From Ampelocalamus luodianensis (lineage: Eukaryota > Streptophyta > Magnoliopsida > Poales > Poaceae): a stretch of 64,000 bases of DNA. Where the stretch lies: contig CM070628.1 of NCBI GenBank assembly GCA_036346255.1, forward strand, positions 28,039,840 through 28,103,839, read 5' to 3'. Shown piece after piece: positions 25,761-38,931 of the stretch (positions are counted from its first letter, which is position 1; each line of letters starts with the position of its first letter). The notes under the pieces were generated by a model. It saw only the letters and a program-made list of their open reading frames with translations. It did no database searches and was not told the origin of the DNA. Made by a program: the position numbers and the translations under genes.

Positions 25761-26610
25761 GTACCATGGGTGGAAGTCTTACTTCGACCTTCTTCTTGCA
25801 TTCATCGAATCCATGTACTTCTTGCGCTTTCTCTTCCAAAGGCGTTTCTTTATAATAGAAGCATACTGTCTCGGCTCGTGTCCAAAGATTAGGCTTAGGC
25901 GTTGGCTTCGAGATCATATCTTTAACCTTACCCTTATTCTTTGGCCATGGCTTCTTACCCTTTTTCTTGAAGCTAGACTTGTTCTCACACCCATCACATG
26001 GCTAGGCCCCGCACACTTCTTAATGTCATTCTCATTGTTTTGAGCATCCCACAAAGCTCATTAAGGCCCTTATCCGCCCCATGCATATGGTAGTTCAAAT
26101 GAAATGCCCATAGCTAGGTGGAAGAGACGCTAAAATGAAATCGCTGCCAACTCTTGGCCAATTGGAAAACCAAGTTTATCCAAAGTCCGATCAGAACCAA
26201 CCATTTTGATCACATGTGGGCCTCACGGGTGCACCTTCTGTTAACTTGCATTCCGAAAAGCCTTAGAGACATTGAACCGTTCGGTCGGCACGTATGCGAA
26301 CATGTCCTAAGCGCTATGATCATATCATACGCCCCGATCCTCAAACCGCTTTTGAAGGTCGTTCCATGCATGCAAGCATAAGACGACTAATCTCAAGAGA
26401 GTCATCACATGCTTTCTTGTAGGCATTTTTACAATGAGCAGACGCATTATTTGCGAGTTCTTACGGGATTGGGGTGTCGAACGTTTTCCTTTTATCCGCT
26501 ACGAGAACAATTCTCAGTTACGGACCGATCCAATAGTTTGTTCCATTTAATTTCTCTTTCTCAAGAATCGATCGCAAAGCAAAAGGGTGTGCGTGGTTGC
26601 TAGATGCCAT
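25761..26610 (-). pseudogene. Copia B gag, degenerate
   Basis: The frame starts at ATG 26610 (MASSNHAHPFALRSILEKEK), then LNGTNYW, a usual gag N-terminal word, and meets a stop soon after. The rest is scattered over frames. No clean zinc knuckle was found. Confidence 0.55.
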
Positions 26611-27999
26611 TGATCTACAATAGGAAATGCAAAATACTAAGACAAATAAAACCATGATAGAGTAAATCGTATTAAACAAATTTAATAGAATGTACTCCCA
26701 CTAAAATCAACATCCTCTCTTGATTCTTAGCGATTCAAGATCCGCAATTAACGAGTCTACTAGTGAGCTTTTGCATCACCGCTAGGAAACAAGGTACTTC
26801 GTAAGCAACACCTTGCTAATCATATCTCTATATGACTCTTGTTGTTGGGTGACATCTCTATGCCCCTACGCCAACCTTTATGCCCCAAGGCCCATAACCT
26901 TTATGATAACCTTGTTAAGTTCACCAATCCTTATGCATGTAAGTATCCGATACAAAACCCATCTAGTCAAGGAAAGTTGATGGTGCCCTAATTTTATAGA
27001 CCCACCATCAATTTACAAGACATGGGATGGTGCAAAGTTTAATTGGGAGGGCATATGTTTAACTTAACATTTTGTGAGGGATCGCTATACTTCTACCATT
27101 CAAACATGCATAGGAGTAAAACAATAGGAATAACATTCACACAATGTGACTCAAGATGGCCCATTTTCTCATGGTGATCTCCATCGCCATAGAATCTGGC
27201 CCACCATGATGATCTCCATCTCCATGGTTCATGTGCCATCCTCCAAGTGATGTGTCCTCCGAGTACTACTATAAGCTATTACTCATAACACTAGTAATAA
27301 AATACATGGATACTAGGAATCATCACAAGTCGGCACGCAGCCGTTAATACAATACTTTGGCAACACAATGGCTCCACCGTGTTGCGTACATCCACTACAC
27401 GCAGTCATGCAAATATTACAAACATGCATCACATACACATTAGGCCATACTGGTCACATACATCCTGCAAAAACAAGTTTATGCATAGAATCGCAATCAC
27501 CGATAGGGGTCGAGGGGTTTCCCATCGGGTTCGAAGCGCGCTACCGCAGTATCTTGATCCAATCTATGCAATTTTTACATAGGATTTTGATCGGCAAATC
27601 ATATTTACCACAAATCGACTCATCGCTCCAATTCGACCAATTTGTATCGATCTTCGCATGCCGCAACGGTTTTACGTGTCACCGCTTCACCCGATGGCGA
27701 ATCCGACCGGTAGGGGTATGTTGTTTCACGACCTTAGCAGCATGATCACGGTACATCGATTATTAATCTAGGTTCCGATTCGATCAATCATATTGATCTT
27801 CGCATTCCGCGCTCGTTTTACGTGTCACCGTCTACCCGATGGCGAATCCGACCGTAGGGGTATGTTGTTTCACGACCTAGCAAAGATGATCACGAAACCG
27901 ATCAATCCATTACGAACTATACAATCGATCACATCGATCATACCGATTTACATATCGCCACATGCAAATCACCGAACCTATAACATGACAAAGAACCGC
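26611..27999 (-). other. Copia B untranslated leader
   Basis: About 1.4 kb between primer site and gag with no recognisable protein. Two similar stretches occur at about 27600-27760 and 27780-27910 (both with CCGATGGCGAATCCGACCG and GGGGTATGTTGTTTCACGAC), an internal duplication of about 180 bp. The frames at 27368-28035 lie in it and are not genes. Confidence 0.5.
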
Positions 28000-28008
28000 C
28001 TGATACCA
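28000..28008 (-). promoter_or_regulatory. Primer binding site of copia B
   Basis: The plus strand reads CTGATACCA, so the minus strand is TGGTATCAG, complementary to the 3' end of initiator tRNA-Met. It lies directly beside the 5' LTR. Confidence 0.8.
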
Positions 28009-28009
28009 T

Positions 28010-29317
28010 CAGTGGAAACGGGTAGGCTACACTAGCGCAAATTAAAAATTCTACCGTAAACCAAGATCACTGCGATTATAGATCACGGTCTTACCACTAG
28101 ACGCGCAGTGCGGAAGTTGATGCAAGACGTCGGGGTAGTGTAGTCGTGCTCGCTGATGCAAGACGTCGGGCGAGTAGTCGTACTACTTCCTCGCCCTCGC
28201 CGCGGCCCCACGCATGCCTCCTTTCTTGCGGTTCGTCCCAACGCCACGATGCAAATACCAAAGGTATCCACACGCACGGAGGAGCGACGCACGCCGGACT
28301 ACTAGATCCGCGCGAGCGACTAGGGCGTGGGAGGATGGCGCCGTGGTTTGAGGATGTCACGAAAAACTCAACCTCAACCAGCCGCCTCTGCCCTCCTTTT
28401 ATAGACGTCCTTATAATGGGCTTCTACGAATAGAGGCCCATTAGGACTCAATGCTGATCTAATTCGGATCCAATCCGACTAGGCTTCACTTATAAGTGTG
28501 TGACCTATGGTTCACATATGTTTAGACATGACGCGAGTACACATACTTGGTCAATAGTTGGTAGCGCCTCTAGCAAGACGTGCCAACTCCTAAACATACG
28601 TAAAGATCATATCGACGAACCATCACAACGTTATGTACATGCCAATCCCTTTGCCTCACGATATTCAATCGAGCTCCAAGTCGACCACTCTTTCTCGATC
28701 CCGTGATCCGAATCCCTTACTAGGTTAACTCTTAACCTTAAGTAGCATGGCCATGCATTTCTGGATCCGATCACTCGAGGCCCAGAGATATCTCTCTGTA
28801 GAGAGGGCAAATCCCATCTCGATCGACCATGCCTCGCAAAGATGCTTCATGACAAACCCGAAAGCTACCTTTATAACTACCCGATTCACTGAGTAGCGTT
28901 TGATAGCCCCTAAGTAGGTCGATTCACATCTCAAGTACATACGACAATCTCAGTCTAAGGACAAGGCGTACACATTGTGTAGAGAGAACCATAAGAATAA
29001 TTACTATGTCTCATGTTGGGTCGGTCCAACCCCATGTTCTAAACATGTGTCCACATTATTGGTTTGACATCTCCATGTCTATGACCTGTGAAACATGGTC
29101 ATCAACCGATACATGTGCTAATCCATCATTCACGTGTGTCCTCACATGAACTCCGACTAGGGACAACTTTAGAATAACCATACAAGTAAAGAGTTTCACA
29201 AACAAGTCACATACTTGTTAATCAACACAAAGGCAATATTCAAGGAACATTTATTAAATCATGGATACAATGAAATATCATCATCAATATGATTGCCTCT
29301 AGGGCATATCTCCAACA
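28010..29317 (-). repeat. 5' LTR of copia B
   Basis: It aligns with 21391-22702 over its full length. Differences are mostly single-base indels. The left edge is uncertain by a few bases because the terminal TGTAG is altered here. Confidence 0.8.
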
Positions 29318-30485
29318 TTAACTCGCTAAACTCCCAAGTGTTTCCAAACTTCCAATTTCTAGCGATGGATTTGGTGATCACTGCGGACAGTCAACTTCTA
29401 AAATACATAACTTTCTACTCAGGGGTCCAATTAAGATGTTCTTAGACTTTCTGAAAAGGTAATTGAATTACCTAAATAAACATAGTTGGGGAGCCCTTCT
29501 GATTCATCCATTTACTTCCCCTACCAAGCCAATCTACAGAACAACAGAATTCACGTCGGGTTCTCTCGACAGTATACTAAAACCACCATAACTTTTGCTA
29601 CAAAAGTCCAAATCTTGCGTTCTTTATCTATATGAAAAGGTATAGAAATTACCTACATTTTTAGTTATACTGAGATCCTCTGATATCGTCTTTAACTAAT
29701 AGATTAACTCAGTTTTCTACAGACTGTCAGGAAGTTGACAGATTAACCAGACAGCGGCACTAAACAATTCATAACTTTCTAACCGTTAATCGGATTTGGG
29801 CGTTCTTGGCGGCCAATGAAAGCTAAGAACAAGACCTACATATCTCTAGGAGACCAAAACTCCTAATTCGGCCTCTAACCACATGGAACTGGCCGCGTAA
29901 CATTCTGGACAGAATGCAACTTTAACAGATCAACAACAATCTTGCCAAAACTAAACAATTTCGGTTCTACGACTAATCGCACAACAAAAAACGACGCTAG
30001 TTACCCTTGGAGCAGCTGAAGATCACGATCTCCGGATGGCGATCCCGCTTCCTCCTCTTCTCCCTTCTTCCTTCCCTTCTCTTCTCCCTTCTTCCTTCCC
30101 CTTTTCTTCCTCCTGGCCTACCGCAATGGAGAGCTCTTCCTCCTTGGCCGGCAAAGAATGGGGATTCTTGGAGGGGGCTTGGGAGGGCGCAAGGGAGGGG
30201 GCAGCCAGGGAGGAGGGCGTGGGAGGGGAGGGAGGTGGCGGCCACCAAAGGAGAGGGGGGAAAGTGTGCGGCTAGGGTTTGGGGGGGTGGCGCCCCCCCT
30301 TTTTGGCCGGCCACCCCTAGGCCACATGGGCGGGCCCAAGCCAGTTGCAGAGAAAAAGCGAAAACCCCCCTCTCTTTTCCTGTTTTGAAGATTTTCTGAA
30401 TTAAACGTTCCCCCGATTGATTAATCTCTCCCAATTAAATTAATTTATCCCGATAATTTGTTTCTCACACTTTCGGAGTATTACA

Positions 30486-32466
30486 TTCTACCCCCCTTAA
30501 CAGGATTCGACCCCGAATCTAGACGCCGATCTACACGAAAGTAAACCGCAACTAGAACTTAACAACAGATACCAACACGATCAACTCTTGCTAAAACGCT
30601 TACGTGAGACTCCAACTCTCAAGTGGCCTCTCTCTCAAACAGATGAGGCCCCAACACCCGGACGTAAAACGACGTTTGTACTAACGCTCAACTCGACATT
30701 TCTGAGAACATACATCAAAAGAGACTCAAAGGTAAGATCTCGCTCGAAGGTCAACAACATTAACGACAACTCAAACTCCTTATCTCTCAGGTACTCACTT
30801 GGCACCCAACATGCCCAGTGTTGCCTACACCGCGTATGGGCCCGAGACGGTCCTAACGATACGTCAACTTTCGAATTCCCGTAGCTAACAAAAACAAACC
30901 AAAGTACCTTGGGCTAACCTTCCCCTCAATACTGAACCACACAACAAGCACACCGAACACGGAATTCTTGTTCCACCTCTCAATTGAACTCTTCAATGAA
31001 ACAAGGATCACCTCTTTAACCCAAAACACACAACCAATTCCCTTTAAGCAACTCTTTTACCGACAAAACCCACCTAAATAAGAAAGATTCACATCGCAAC
31101 TATGCGTTACCCATGTGTACTACAGAGTCAAATCCGAAATCGAATTTCATCAAGAAAACCCTTCTACTTTACAAGTGGCGCTTTGTGAATAAACGTCCAC
31201 GAAAACCAAAGGAGGAATCATTTTAAATGTCCAAATCAAAACTTCCTTTATTCTTCTTGAACTGATAAGAACCACACGTACCAAAATCGAGTCAAACTCA
31301 ACTTACGAAAGACATTGGTCAACAGCACAAAACTCAAACGAGAATCAAAGAAACGATTCACTTCTTCAGGAAGCAACAATTTATCAGTTTCTCTTTTAGG
31401 ACTAAAATTTCTCTCAGACTTTGGGATTTCAGTTCATCGCATAACACACTAACTCATCTCTCTTAACTTGGCATTCTCAACGTTACATCCAAGTCGAAAT
31501 ACATCATCCACACCACCGTATAAAGGCTCTATCGACTCTACCCAAAACTTTCTCTCAACAACTCCTCTACCGACAGGATTAATTTGACAGATGGCTTCCA
31601 ATGCATCTAAAAAATAGATCGCACACACAATCAAATCACGTCAATCTTTTAAGAATAAACAACTTAGAATTCTCAGCTCTCACATTCATATACTTCATCA
31701 AAAAGGGTTCTATCAATGATCATCCCACTGTTCGAAGTCCACCCTTAACCTACTTTCTCTACACATAATCCTTGGGCGACCAAAGTCCTAGCATAAAAAT
31801 GCGAAGCCCAAATTAAACTCCAAGACTCCTACAATGAACTTCTCATATAGAAGATAGGGAAAACCTCAGATTAAAATCCCTAAAATTCTCACAATCCAAA
31901 CATACTCGCGCATTAACATCAACATGAAAACATCTTCTTGACCCAATTATCTTTATAAAGATTCTAACTCTTAAAGAGTTACTTACTAAGTCCAAGTCTT
32001 TCCTGGTAATAATCCAACCATCTCGGCTATCTCATTAATCACTTTAACGATCTGATTACTTCGCTAATACTACTATCATTACAACACCCTCATATTTCAT
32101 CTGCACAACCGTGCAAGGTACTCAATCGCGACACTCTAATACATTAATCAAGATTCCCATCCTTTCGAAAATTCTAATGTTCCACCCGTATTGAACAAAG
32201 GATCTAGGATCACAAACCTCCATAGGTTCTAATGGTTGCAACAACACAATCAGTTTAGCTTGAAATGCAAACATTTTGTATAAATAAATTCTCTCCAAGA
32301 ATTATTCATGAAATCAGTTCATCCTCCAATGTTCCTCGAATAACTTACAACCTAAGTCTCACAACCTCATTGAATAAACACTTCGAAAGACCCTTGTGAA
32401 ACGAATCGACGAATCCCTTCTCAGAAGAAAAAAACAAATGAAAACAATTTTCACCACATAGAAACA
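30486..32466 (-). other. Element A internal region, 3' part
   Basis: It begins TTCTACCCCCCTTAACAG, whose minus strand is the polypurine tract, then GATTCGACCCCGAAT, as in element C. Weak resemblance to the last part of the C polyprotein continues to about 30940. From there to 32461 I see only AT-rich DNA with no recognisable frame; 32462-32466 is the left TSD of unit K. Confidence 0.55.
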
Positions 32467-35400
32467 TGTGAGGACCCCGGTTTATTCGGCTTGTACTGTT
32501 TAACCATCCACTTGGTCCTAACAGTACAAATCAAATAAACCAAGCCTCGAGATATGTATACTTCCCAGAATTGCAGTATACACACCCCGTTACAAAATCA
32601 TGCATCAGTTCCATTCATACACATAGAGCCGAAGCAAAAGCAACAACTGAAAGACATAGATAATATAAAGAGAGTTAGTACAAAAGAGAGGTCGCCCGGC
32701 CAAAAGACATACAAATATATAAATACACAGCGGAAGCAAAATGGCCATAAGATGGCGATAAACAAAAGCCAATCGGTGTGCCTTTACCCACAAGGCAACC
32801 AATTGGACCGCTAAGCTAATCGTCCCAAACACAAGAACACACTCACAAAAGTGAGGCCCTTGGGGCTCACCTTCTTCCTCTCGCAACAATTAATATTAAG
32901 CAGCGTATGAGTACAAAACTTGTTTTTGTACTGCAAGACCGACGTGTGAGATAACGTAACTATAATTAACTACATGCAAGCTTTATTTAAGTGGATGAGG
33001 CTCGACTTATTTTCAAAGATAAAGCAAGTTTTCATTTGCAATAAGGTAATAGATTCAAAGCAAGGTTGCAATTAACTTTTATTGTTCAAATAAAAGAGAG
33101 ACAATTATAACAATAGATAGATGACAACACCAACCTAGAAGTGACTAACCCATAGTCACCACAACAATAGCACGAAGTCCCCCTTCATACCACCCATGTC
33201 AAGTTTAAGTTTTTAAAAGGTTGTAGTCTAGTTCTTGTGGGAAATAACCAAGCGTGTCCATAACCTAGGACGAGGCTATTCGAATAGTTTTAACCTGCAG
33301 GGTGTACCAATGTACCCACACGATAGACCACCTTTCCACCAGCCACGGTTAGCACACTTCCTTTGGTATGCAGGCATGGCTAAGTCTAACAAGACGCTTT
33401 CCAATGGACGATGCTAATTAAGAGCCGCAACCCACGGGAGAAGGACACATTAGACAGCCTAACCGGTCTGCTAATGCTCCCCTCCAAACACCACAAACAC
33501 ACACACACACACAGGAACACACCCACCGACCAGCTCATAATTAACACCTCCCAAAGTACTTAGTCAAGAGAGGTTCCATATCCCCCTCGCGTGGTTAGCA
33601 CGCAACAATTGCTTGGATCAATGGCACAAGTAACTCGGTCCTTAGGGACTTAGGCACCATTCCAATCACACCCAACAGATCACCCAACATACCATTGTGC
33701 CCAAGCCAAGATATAATTTTTGTTTTCGGTTTTTGATTTGCAAAATGGTAAAACACAAGGGTTGGACATAATGGAATAATAATAGCATTTGTGTGATCAA
33801 GATCACCGACTAAGTCGATGATCGCCCAATACTACCGATACTAGGCATGGCTAAGCAATATTTATTCGAAATCTACTAAGTGACAAGAGCTCATCCAACG
33901 AACTCTAATCACAGCAAATAACCTAGGCTCAGGTAGTAGAGGATAAACATTTACCTACAGATTATGCAACTAGAGGATTAACTAATCAATTTAACAACAA
34001 AATAGCAATGCATACATAGAAGTTAAACAAAATATTAGACTTTAAAAGTAAGGGGATCAAATGAGAAATGATCAAACTGCTTGCATGCTTGCTATTGCTC
34101 AAACTGTTGCGGAGGATCGTTCTCGGGGTTACCGCAAATGTCGAAGCCTAAGCGAAAAGCAAAAAGACGCGAGAACAACCAATAAGACGAGCAACAATTA
34201 AACAAAAGGGCAAGCAAAATTTTATCCAATTGCGACGAAATTTATACACAAGGTAAAATAGGAATACACCTAGACATAGAAACTGGAAAAACCTAATTTG
34301 GACTTGTGGTGCAAAAGATATTCCCTAAAAACCTATTTTCGGCCATAATTAGGTACTGTAGCAAAAATATTTTCTAGAAAGATTTTGAAGCTGAAACTTT
34401 TATGGTAGCTACCTACTGGTATAGTGATAAGCCATATAAAATTTCAGGTCATTTGGAGTTATATTGAAAGAGTTATGATTTGTCTAAACTGTTTAGGGTA
34501 TTAAACTAAAATATGATCCTTATGATTTTTTTAAAAACAGTAAAATTTGTGAAACCAATTTTCCTAGCAAATAAACTAGCAGTGAAAGCTAATCCAATTG
34601 GATTCATACAAAAAAGAGCTATATATAAAAAGATATGCATTTTACAAGTTTGCTAAAAGTTCTGAAATACAGTATTAAGTTCACTTGTTTACTATTTTTG
34701 AGAATGGTTTTCCAGGGTTGATCATGGTCTCTAATTATTTTTCCATTTAAGTTCAAGTTATAAGGAAGCTAAAAAAATTGGAATCATCTAATTTGGAGCT
34801 AAGATGACAAAGATATGAAAATGAGAAGACCCTAATGTGATACTGATTTCTGACTTAGCGAAACCGACAGATCGAGAAAGGCGACGTGGTTAACCCACGA
34901 CCGCAGATCTCAGATCCAACGGACGACATTGAACCACGTGCGGCGGTTTGAACTCTCGCGCGAGAGGGAGGCGCGCCGTGGACCATCGATCGTGAGATGG
35001 ACGGCTCACAAGCAACACGACACAAAGCACGCCACGATCTAACGAAAATCCCGCCGCAGATCTAGGGATGGATCGCGCGACAACGGGCCACGCGCCGCGC
35101 GCGCTCGCGCGTCCGACAACGCGCCGGTTGCTTCACCGAAGAAACACCGGCGACCAAAGGCACGGCGGCGGAGTGAATGCCGAATGGTGCGCACAGCATC
35201 ACGCACCCTGGTACCACCCACACCGACGGTGGTGGACCAGAGCGCGCGACGACGACGAGGGGCGCGCAGAAAGACGGCAACATCGATAAGCAACAAGGAG
35301 CTCCGCAGCAGTTCATTTAAGCGGTGCCCGAGCATCTAGGGACTACTGCGATGCTACCTGAGTGACGCGGAGGTGCAGAGGATGACTGAGCAGCTCCGGC

Positions 35401-36856
35401 GACGAAGCTCCGCGACGGCAACAATGGCGGCAACGAGGGGAAGATCACCTGAGCCACAATAATGAGCCCACGGGATCAAGATAGGTTGCATACCACCCAC
35501 TGATGCTACCAGAGAGAGGAATTAGAGAGAGAAGGCCTCACCGGCTCTGGAGACGAAGAATGGTGCTCGCGGCGAATTGGGGAAATCCAAAATCCCGTGC
35601 TCCGCTGAAGCAACTCGAAATGGAGCGGTTGTTACACCACCGAGGTGAGAGGAGGTGCGAGGAGCAAGGAGGGAGCCGTGGAACCACCGAGCACCGGGTT
35701 CACCGAGAAGCTCCGCGGCAACAATGGCGGCGAGGAGATTTTGAGCGCCGGGAGCTCCACAAGGGCGATGGGTGCACGGAGAGCTCAAGGGGTGGGTAAA
35801 GGAAGATAAGGGAGGACAATGGGGCTTAAGTAGGCTCGAGGAGCGAGGAGGGCACCGTTGGCCACCTCGGTTCTCACGCCGCTACTGCCCGTGAGCGACG
35901 GGAGCGCTTGAGACGACGACTAAACGGGCGGTGGAGTGACGGGCATTTAATGCGCCGCAGACACCCGCTGCGCAGGTCGCCGGATGGGACAGGCACGCTG
36001 CACCCACGCCGCTCCGCCATGGCGCAGCGCGCGCGAGTGAGAGGAAGGCGACGACGGCCACCGTCCGACCGCATCCAAGGGCTAACACGCGATCGAGTTG
36101 AAACGACGCCGCAACGCCGACCGCCCGATTGAAATCCAACGGCCGAGAATCGAGGGCAACCGAGGGTCCGAATGCCTACACGGATGTGAGCCGTTCGATG
36201 GAGATCCAACGGTCGAGAATCAGAGGGCAACCGAGGGTCCAATGCCTACACGGATGTGAGCCGCTCGATGGAGATCCAACGGTCCAGAGCCTTGCCGCCG
36301 CGCGCCGCGCGGGTGCGGTTAGTTGACTCGACCGAAATCGGTTGGCTCGAGCCCAGTCCACTCGCGCCGAGGAACAAAGGCAAACCGATTAGGTTTTGAA
36401 TTTTAAAGGCTGAAACTTTGGGGATTTAATTGAGGTATCAAATCGACTCCAAAATTTATGAAATTTTAACTGGAGCTTCCTGACTTAAGGATTAACCTTC
36501 CATAAAATTTTCGGAGATTTTTGTGCACTGGGATTTTCTCAAGAATTCCTGAAGGCTAATTGAAAGGTTTGACTTGTCTCTAAAATATTTCAAATATTTT
36601 CCAAAAATTATGAAATAATTCAGAGGTGTTACCAAGCAACCCTAGAACCCAGGGAAAAATTATTTCCAAGGGTTTGACAAAAGATTTGACCAAAGAGGTT
36701 GTTGACTTTAGATAATTGAGGGTTTTGATTTTGAATTTCCCAAAATTCTTTTACAAGAATTTTCAGAAAAGTTCAAAAGCACAAGGATGTAAGAAAAGTT
36801 TTAATTTACCCTCAATTTCTTACATTTGAAACACAAGCCAAAATGGGGATGTTACA
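32467..36856 (+). mobile_element. 4.4-kb LTR-like unit K (probable solo LTR) inside element A
   Basis: The ends are TGTGAGGACCCCGG and GGGGATGTTACA, with a perfect TSD aaaca (32462-32466 and 36857-36861). It is the reverse-complement relative of unit I and of 1-2705. The part from 34900 to 36370 is GC-rich and holds ATCCAACGG modules, including a 70-bp duplication. The GC-rich frames at 35039-36361 overlap in many frames and resemble no protein. An (AC)-rich run lies near 33490-33513. Confidence 0.8.
36131..36290. repeat. 70-bp tandem duplication in unit K
   Basis: Two adjacent copies, at about 36131-36201 and 36202-36271, plus a partial third. Each carries ATCCAACGG, GAGAATC, GGGCAACCGAGGGTCC and CCTACACGGATGTGAGCC. 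The copies differ at only a few sites. Confidence 0.8.
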
Positions 36857-36861
36857 AAACA

Positions 36862-38931
36862 TCTACTACTCGCAGTGAACAGAGGACCAAGGGAAATAGT
36901 CAGCTTGGCAAAGAGCTCGAGACAACAAAGGGAAAGTCAACAATGAGGCACAAGTCCCGCATTGAAGGGAAGATCGAACCCGGATAAGAAGAAGGTATTG
37001 CCTTTGAAAATTGATAAACTCTTATGGAACAACTACATAAGGTTGTAAGCACACTCAAACAAACTGCAAGTTGCGAAATGACTTAAATCTCAAACACTTA
37101 TACTGCACTCCTTCCTTTAACAAGGAAAGTTATTCTCTGTGATTACTACATCACTTTGCCAACTTAAACATGAGAACTCTTAAAAACCAAATCACAGGAA
37201 CCACTTAAGAGCCAATAAAATATTTCATCATATCGCTTTGTTCGAAACAACCTCAATCACCTCATAACACAAGAGGTCCACTGATCACAAACGCAAAACT
37301 CGAAACACTTTCACTATAACAAAATTACGAAGACGATACAATTACTTTATTTCTAAAAGATTCATCACCACACTTACAAGTCACAATCTCTTGTAGATAA
37401 TCTTACTAACATCAAGAATGATCTACCCTTTACAAGACTCGTTATCGTCAACTCTTCCTTTATTGAGCCCCCAAAGGCTTACCAAAACGTTACATATCCC
37501 ATTACCATCACATCCTCAATTGAGTGTACACCAAAATCTTATATTCTCACTACAACAACCACTTTATTATTATTATTATTTTTAGAGGAAAACTACTGCA
37601 CAATTAAAAAGTTATTCCCACACCCTTTCATCAAAGACATACTTTTATCTGATAGTCCTACCATCATGTAAACATTGTCCATCCATTAAATCCCATCAGT
37701 TTATCTCTTAGTGATGCTCATCACCAAACATTAATAGACATTATTTGCACCTAGCAATTACTCATAATCATTAAGTATCCACAAAAAGATTACTCCAAGA
37801 TTAGTACCCACTAAGATAATAATCTAACTCCTTTTGAACTTAACCATTCCAAAAGGTTAGATTAATCCATTGAGACACGTTAATCTAATTTACCAAGAAA
37901 GTTTATCAAAAGTATTACTCTTAATCATCGACTCAATTACATCAAAGTTCTACATCTCTTATTAACTCTATTGTTTACAACTAGGTATAACCATACTCTT
38001 AATCACAGCTCCTCGAGAACTACTACAAGACACTTTCAAATTAATCACTTTCCTTTCAAGGATCTTTGTTAGAATCGATCATGCACACATTGCAGACCTA
38101 ACCTGATAACCTATATTATATCCATTAATTGCTTTGATTATATCCTCTCACTTAACCAAGCCAAAACACCACTAAAAGGTTTAACAACTTCCTTCATAAA
38201 AGAGAACCATCAAGCTTCAACACTCCAAATACCCAAGAGAGATACATTGAGTCAAATCCTCCACGTTCTAAAAAAAACTTGCAAAAGGAAACCTTCATTA
38301 ACCAAAAACATCAACCGAATAAATGGGTCATGCTTTCCAATGAGAAACGCAAAACTCCAAAATAAAGGTCAAACTTGACAATCAACCTAGTTCACCAGCT
38401 GCAAGAATAACCCTTCGGTTGGGAGAACAATGATTGCTTTACGGGACAATTAAGCCAAAGAAAACACATTATTTTTTTTTCAAGGCAACCCATCAACCAC
38501 AAGAATAAATAACCCAAGAGAAACTCATCAATCTCAACTGGATAAGAGTTGACCAAATTCACATTCAAGGAAGAGAACACTCGTTCCAGAATACTCGCTA
38601 CCAACGCTCGTACTCACGATCTCCTGGGGATACTTCGCTATCCTCAGACCACGAACAGTGGTGTAGCCCGGTATAGCCCAGACCACGACCACTACTTCCA
38701 CCTCTCAACATGGGTTATTCCCACACATAATAATTATATAGTCAATTAATGGGCAGTAACATTCAAATCATATCAGCAATCAACAATAAGATAAAGCGGA
38801 AACGTAAATGCTATGCTTTGCCCATCCCCATCCTATTGTGCACCATCACAATTTTTTTAAAGTTGATTAGCCATTAGCAATTTTTTTATTAATCTAATCG
38901 CCACGGACCTACAAATCAGCTCGATACCAAC
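36862..38931 (-). other. Element A internal region, 5' part
   Basis: About 2.1 kb of AT-rich DNA from the TSD of K to the right LTR. No gag or pol protein is recognisable. The frames at 38392-38749 show no domain. A (TTA)n run lies at 37563-37580. Confidence 0.5.
38919..38929 (-). promoter_or_regulatory. Primer binding site of element A, one base short
   Basis: The plus strand reads GCTCGATACCA where element C has GCTCTGATACCA, a one-base deletion. It lies three bases from the right LTR. Confidence 0.65.

Larger units (their letters stand above)
21391..29317 (-). mobile_element. Copia retrotransposon B, BARE/Angela-like, degenerate
   Basis: A 7.9 kb element with TSD ttaac (21386-21390 and 29318-29322) and LTRs of about 1.31 kb at each end. 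On the minus strand the LTR begins TGTTGGAGATATGCCCTAG, the start typical of the grass BARE/Angela group. A tRNA-Met primer motif lies at 28000-28008 and a polypurine tract at about 22703-22715. From right to left the internal region runs gag, protease, integrase, reverse transcriptase, RNase H. All are broken by stops and frameshifts. It sits in the left LTR of A and is therefore younger than A. Confidence 0.85.
19995..30485 (-). repeat. Left LTR of element A, split by copia B
   Basis: The pieces 19995-21390 and 29323-30485 add up to about 2559 bp once B and one TSD copy are removed, and they align end to end with 38932-41496. The LTR contains several short hairpin-like words (for example CTGTGCTCGCAAGCACAGG and ACTCCGCAAGTGTGGGGA near 20665-20745), short motifs around 'cataacttt', and a CT-rich stretch at 30050-30115 before GCGGCTAGGGTTTGGGGG. 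Confidence 0.8.

Noticed and set aside
23991..26603. Plus-strand frames through copia B (for example 25759-26043)
   Set aside because: They are antisense shadows of the degenerate gag-pol on the minus strand.
29997..30434. Long overlapping frames on both strands (also at 40995-41415)
   Set aside because: Both sets are the same GC-rich LTR segment of element A in its two LTRs; they differ by frameshifts and have no domain.
35039..36361. GC-rich frames of 60-122 residues in unit K
   Set aside because: Arg-rich products in up to four frames at once, as expected from GC-rich DNA with few stops; no counterpart frame is evident in unit I.
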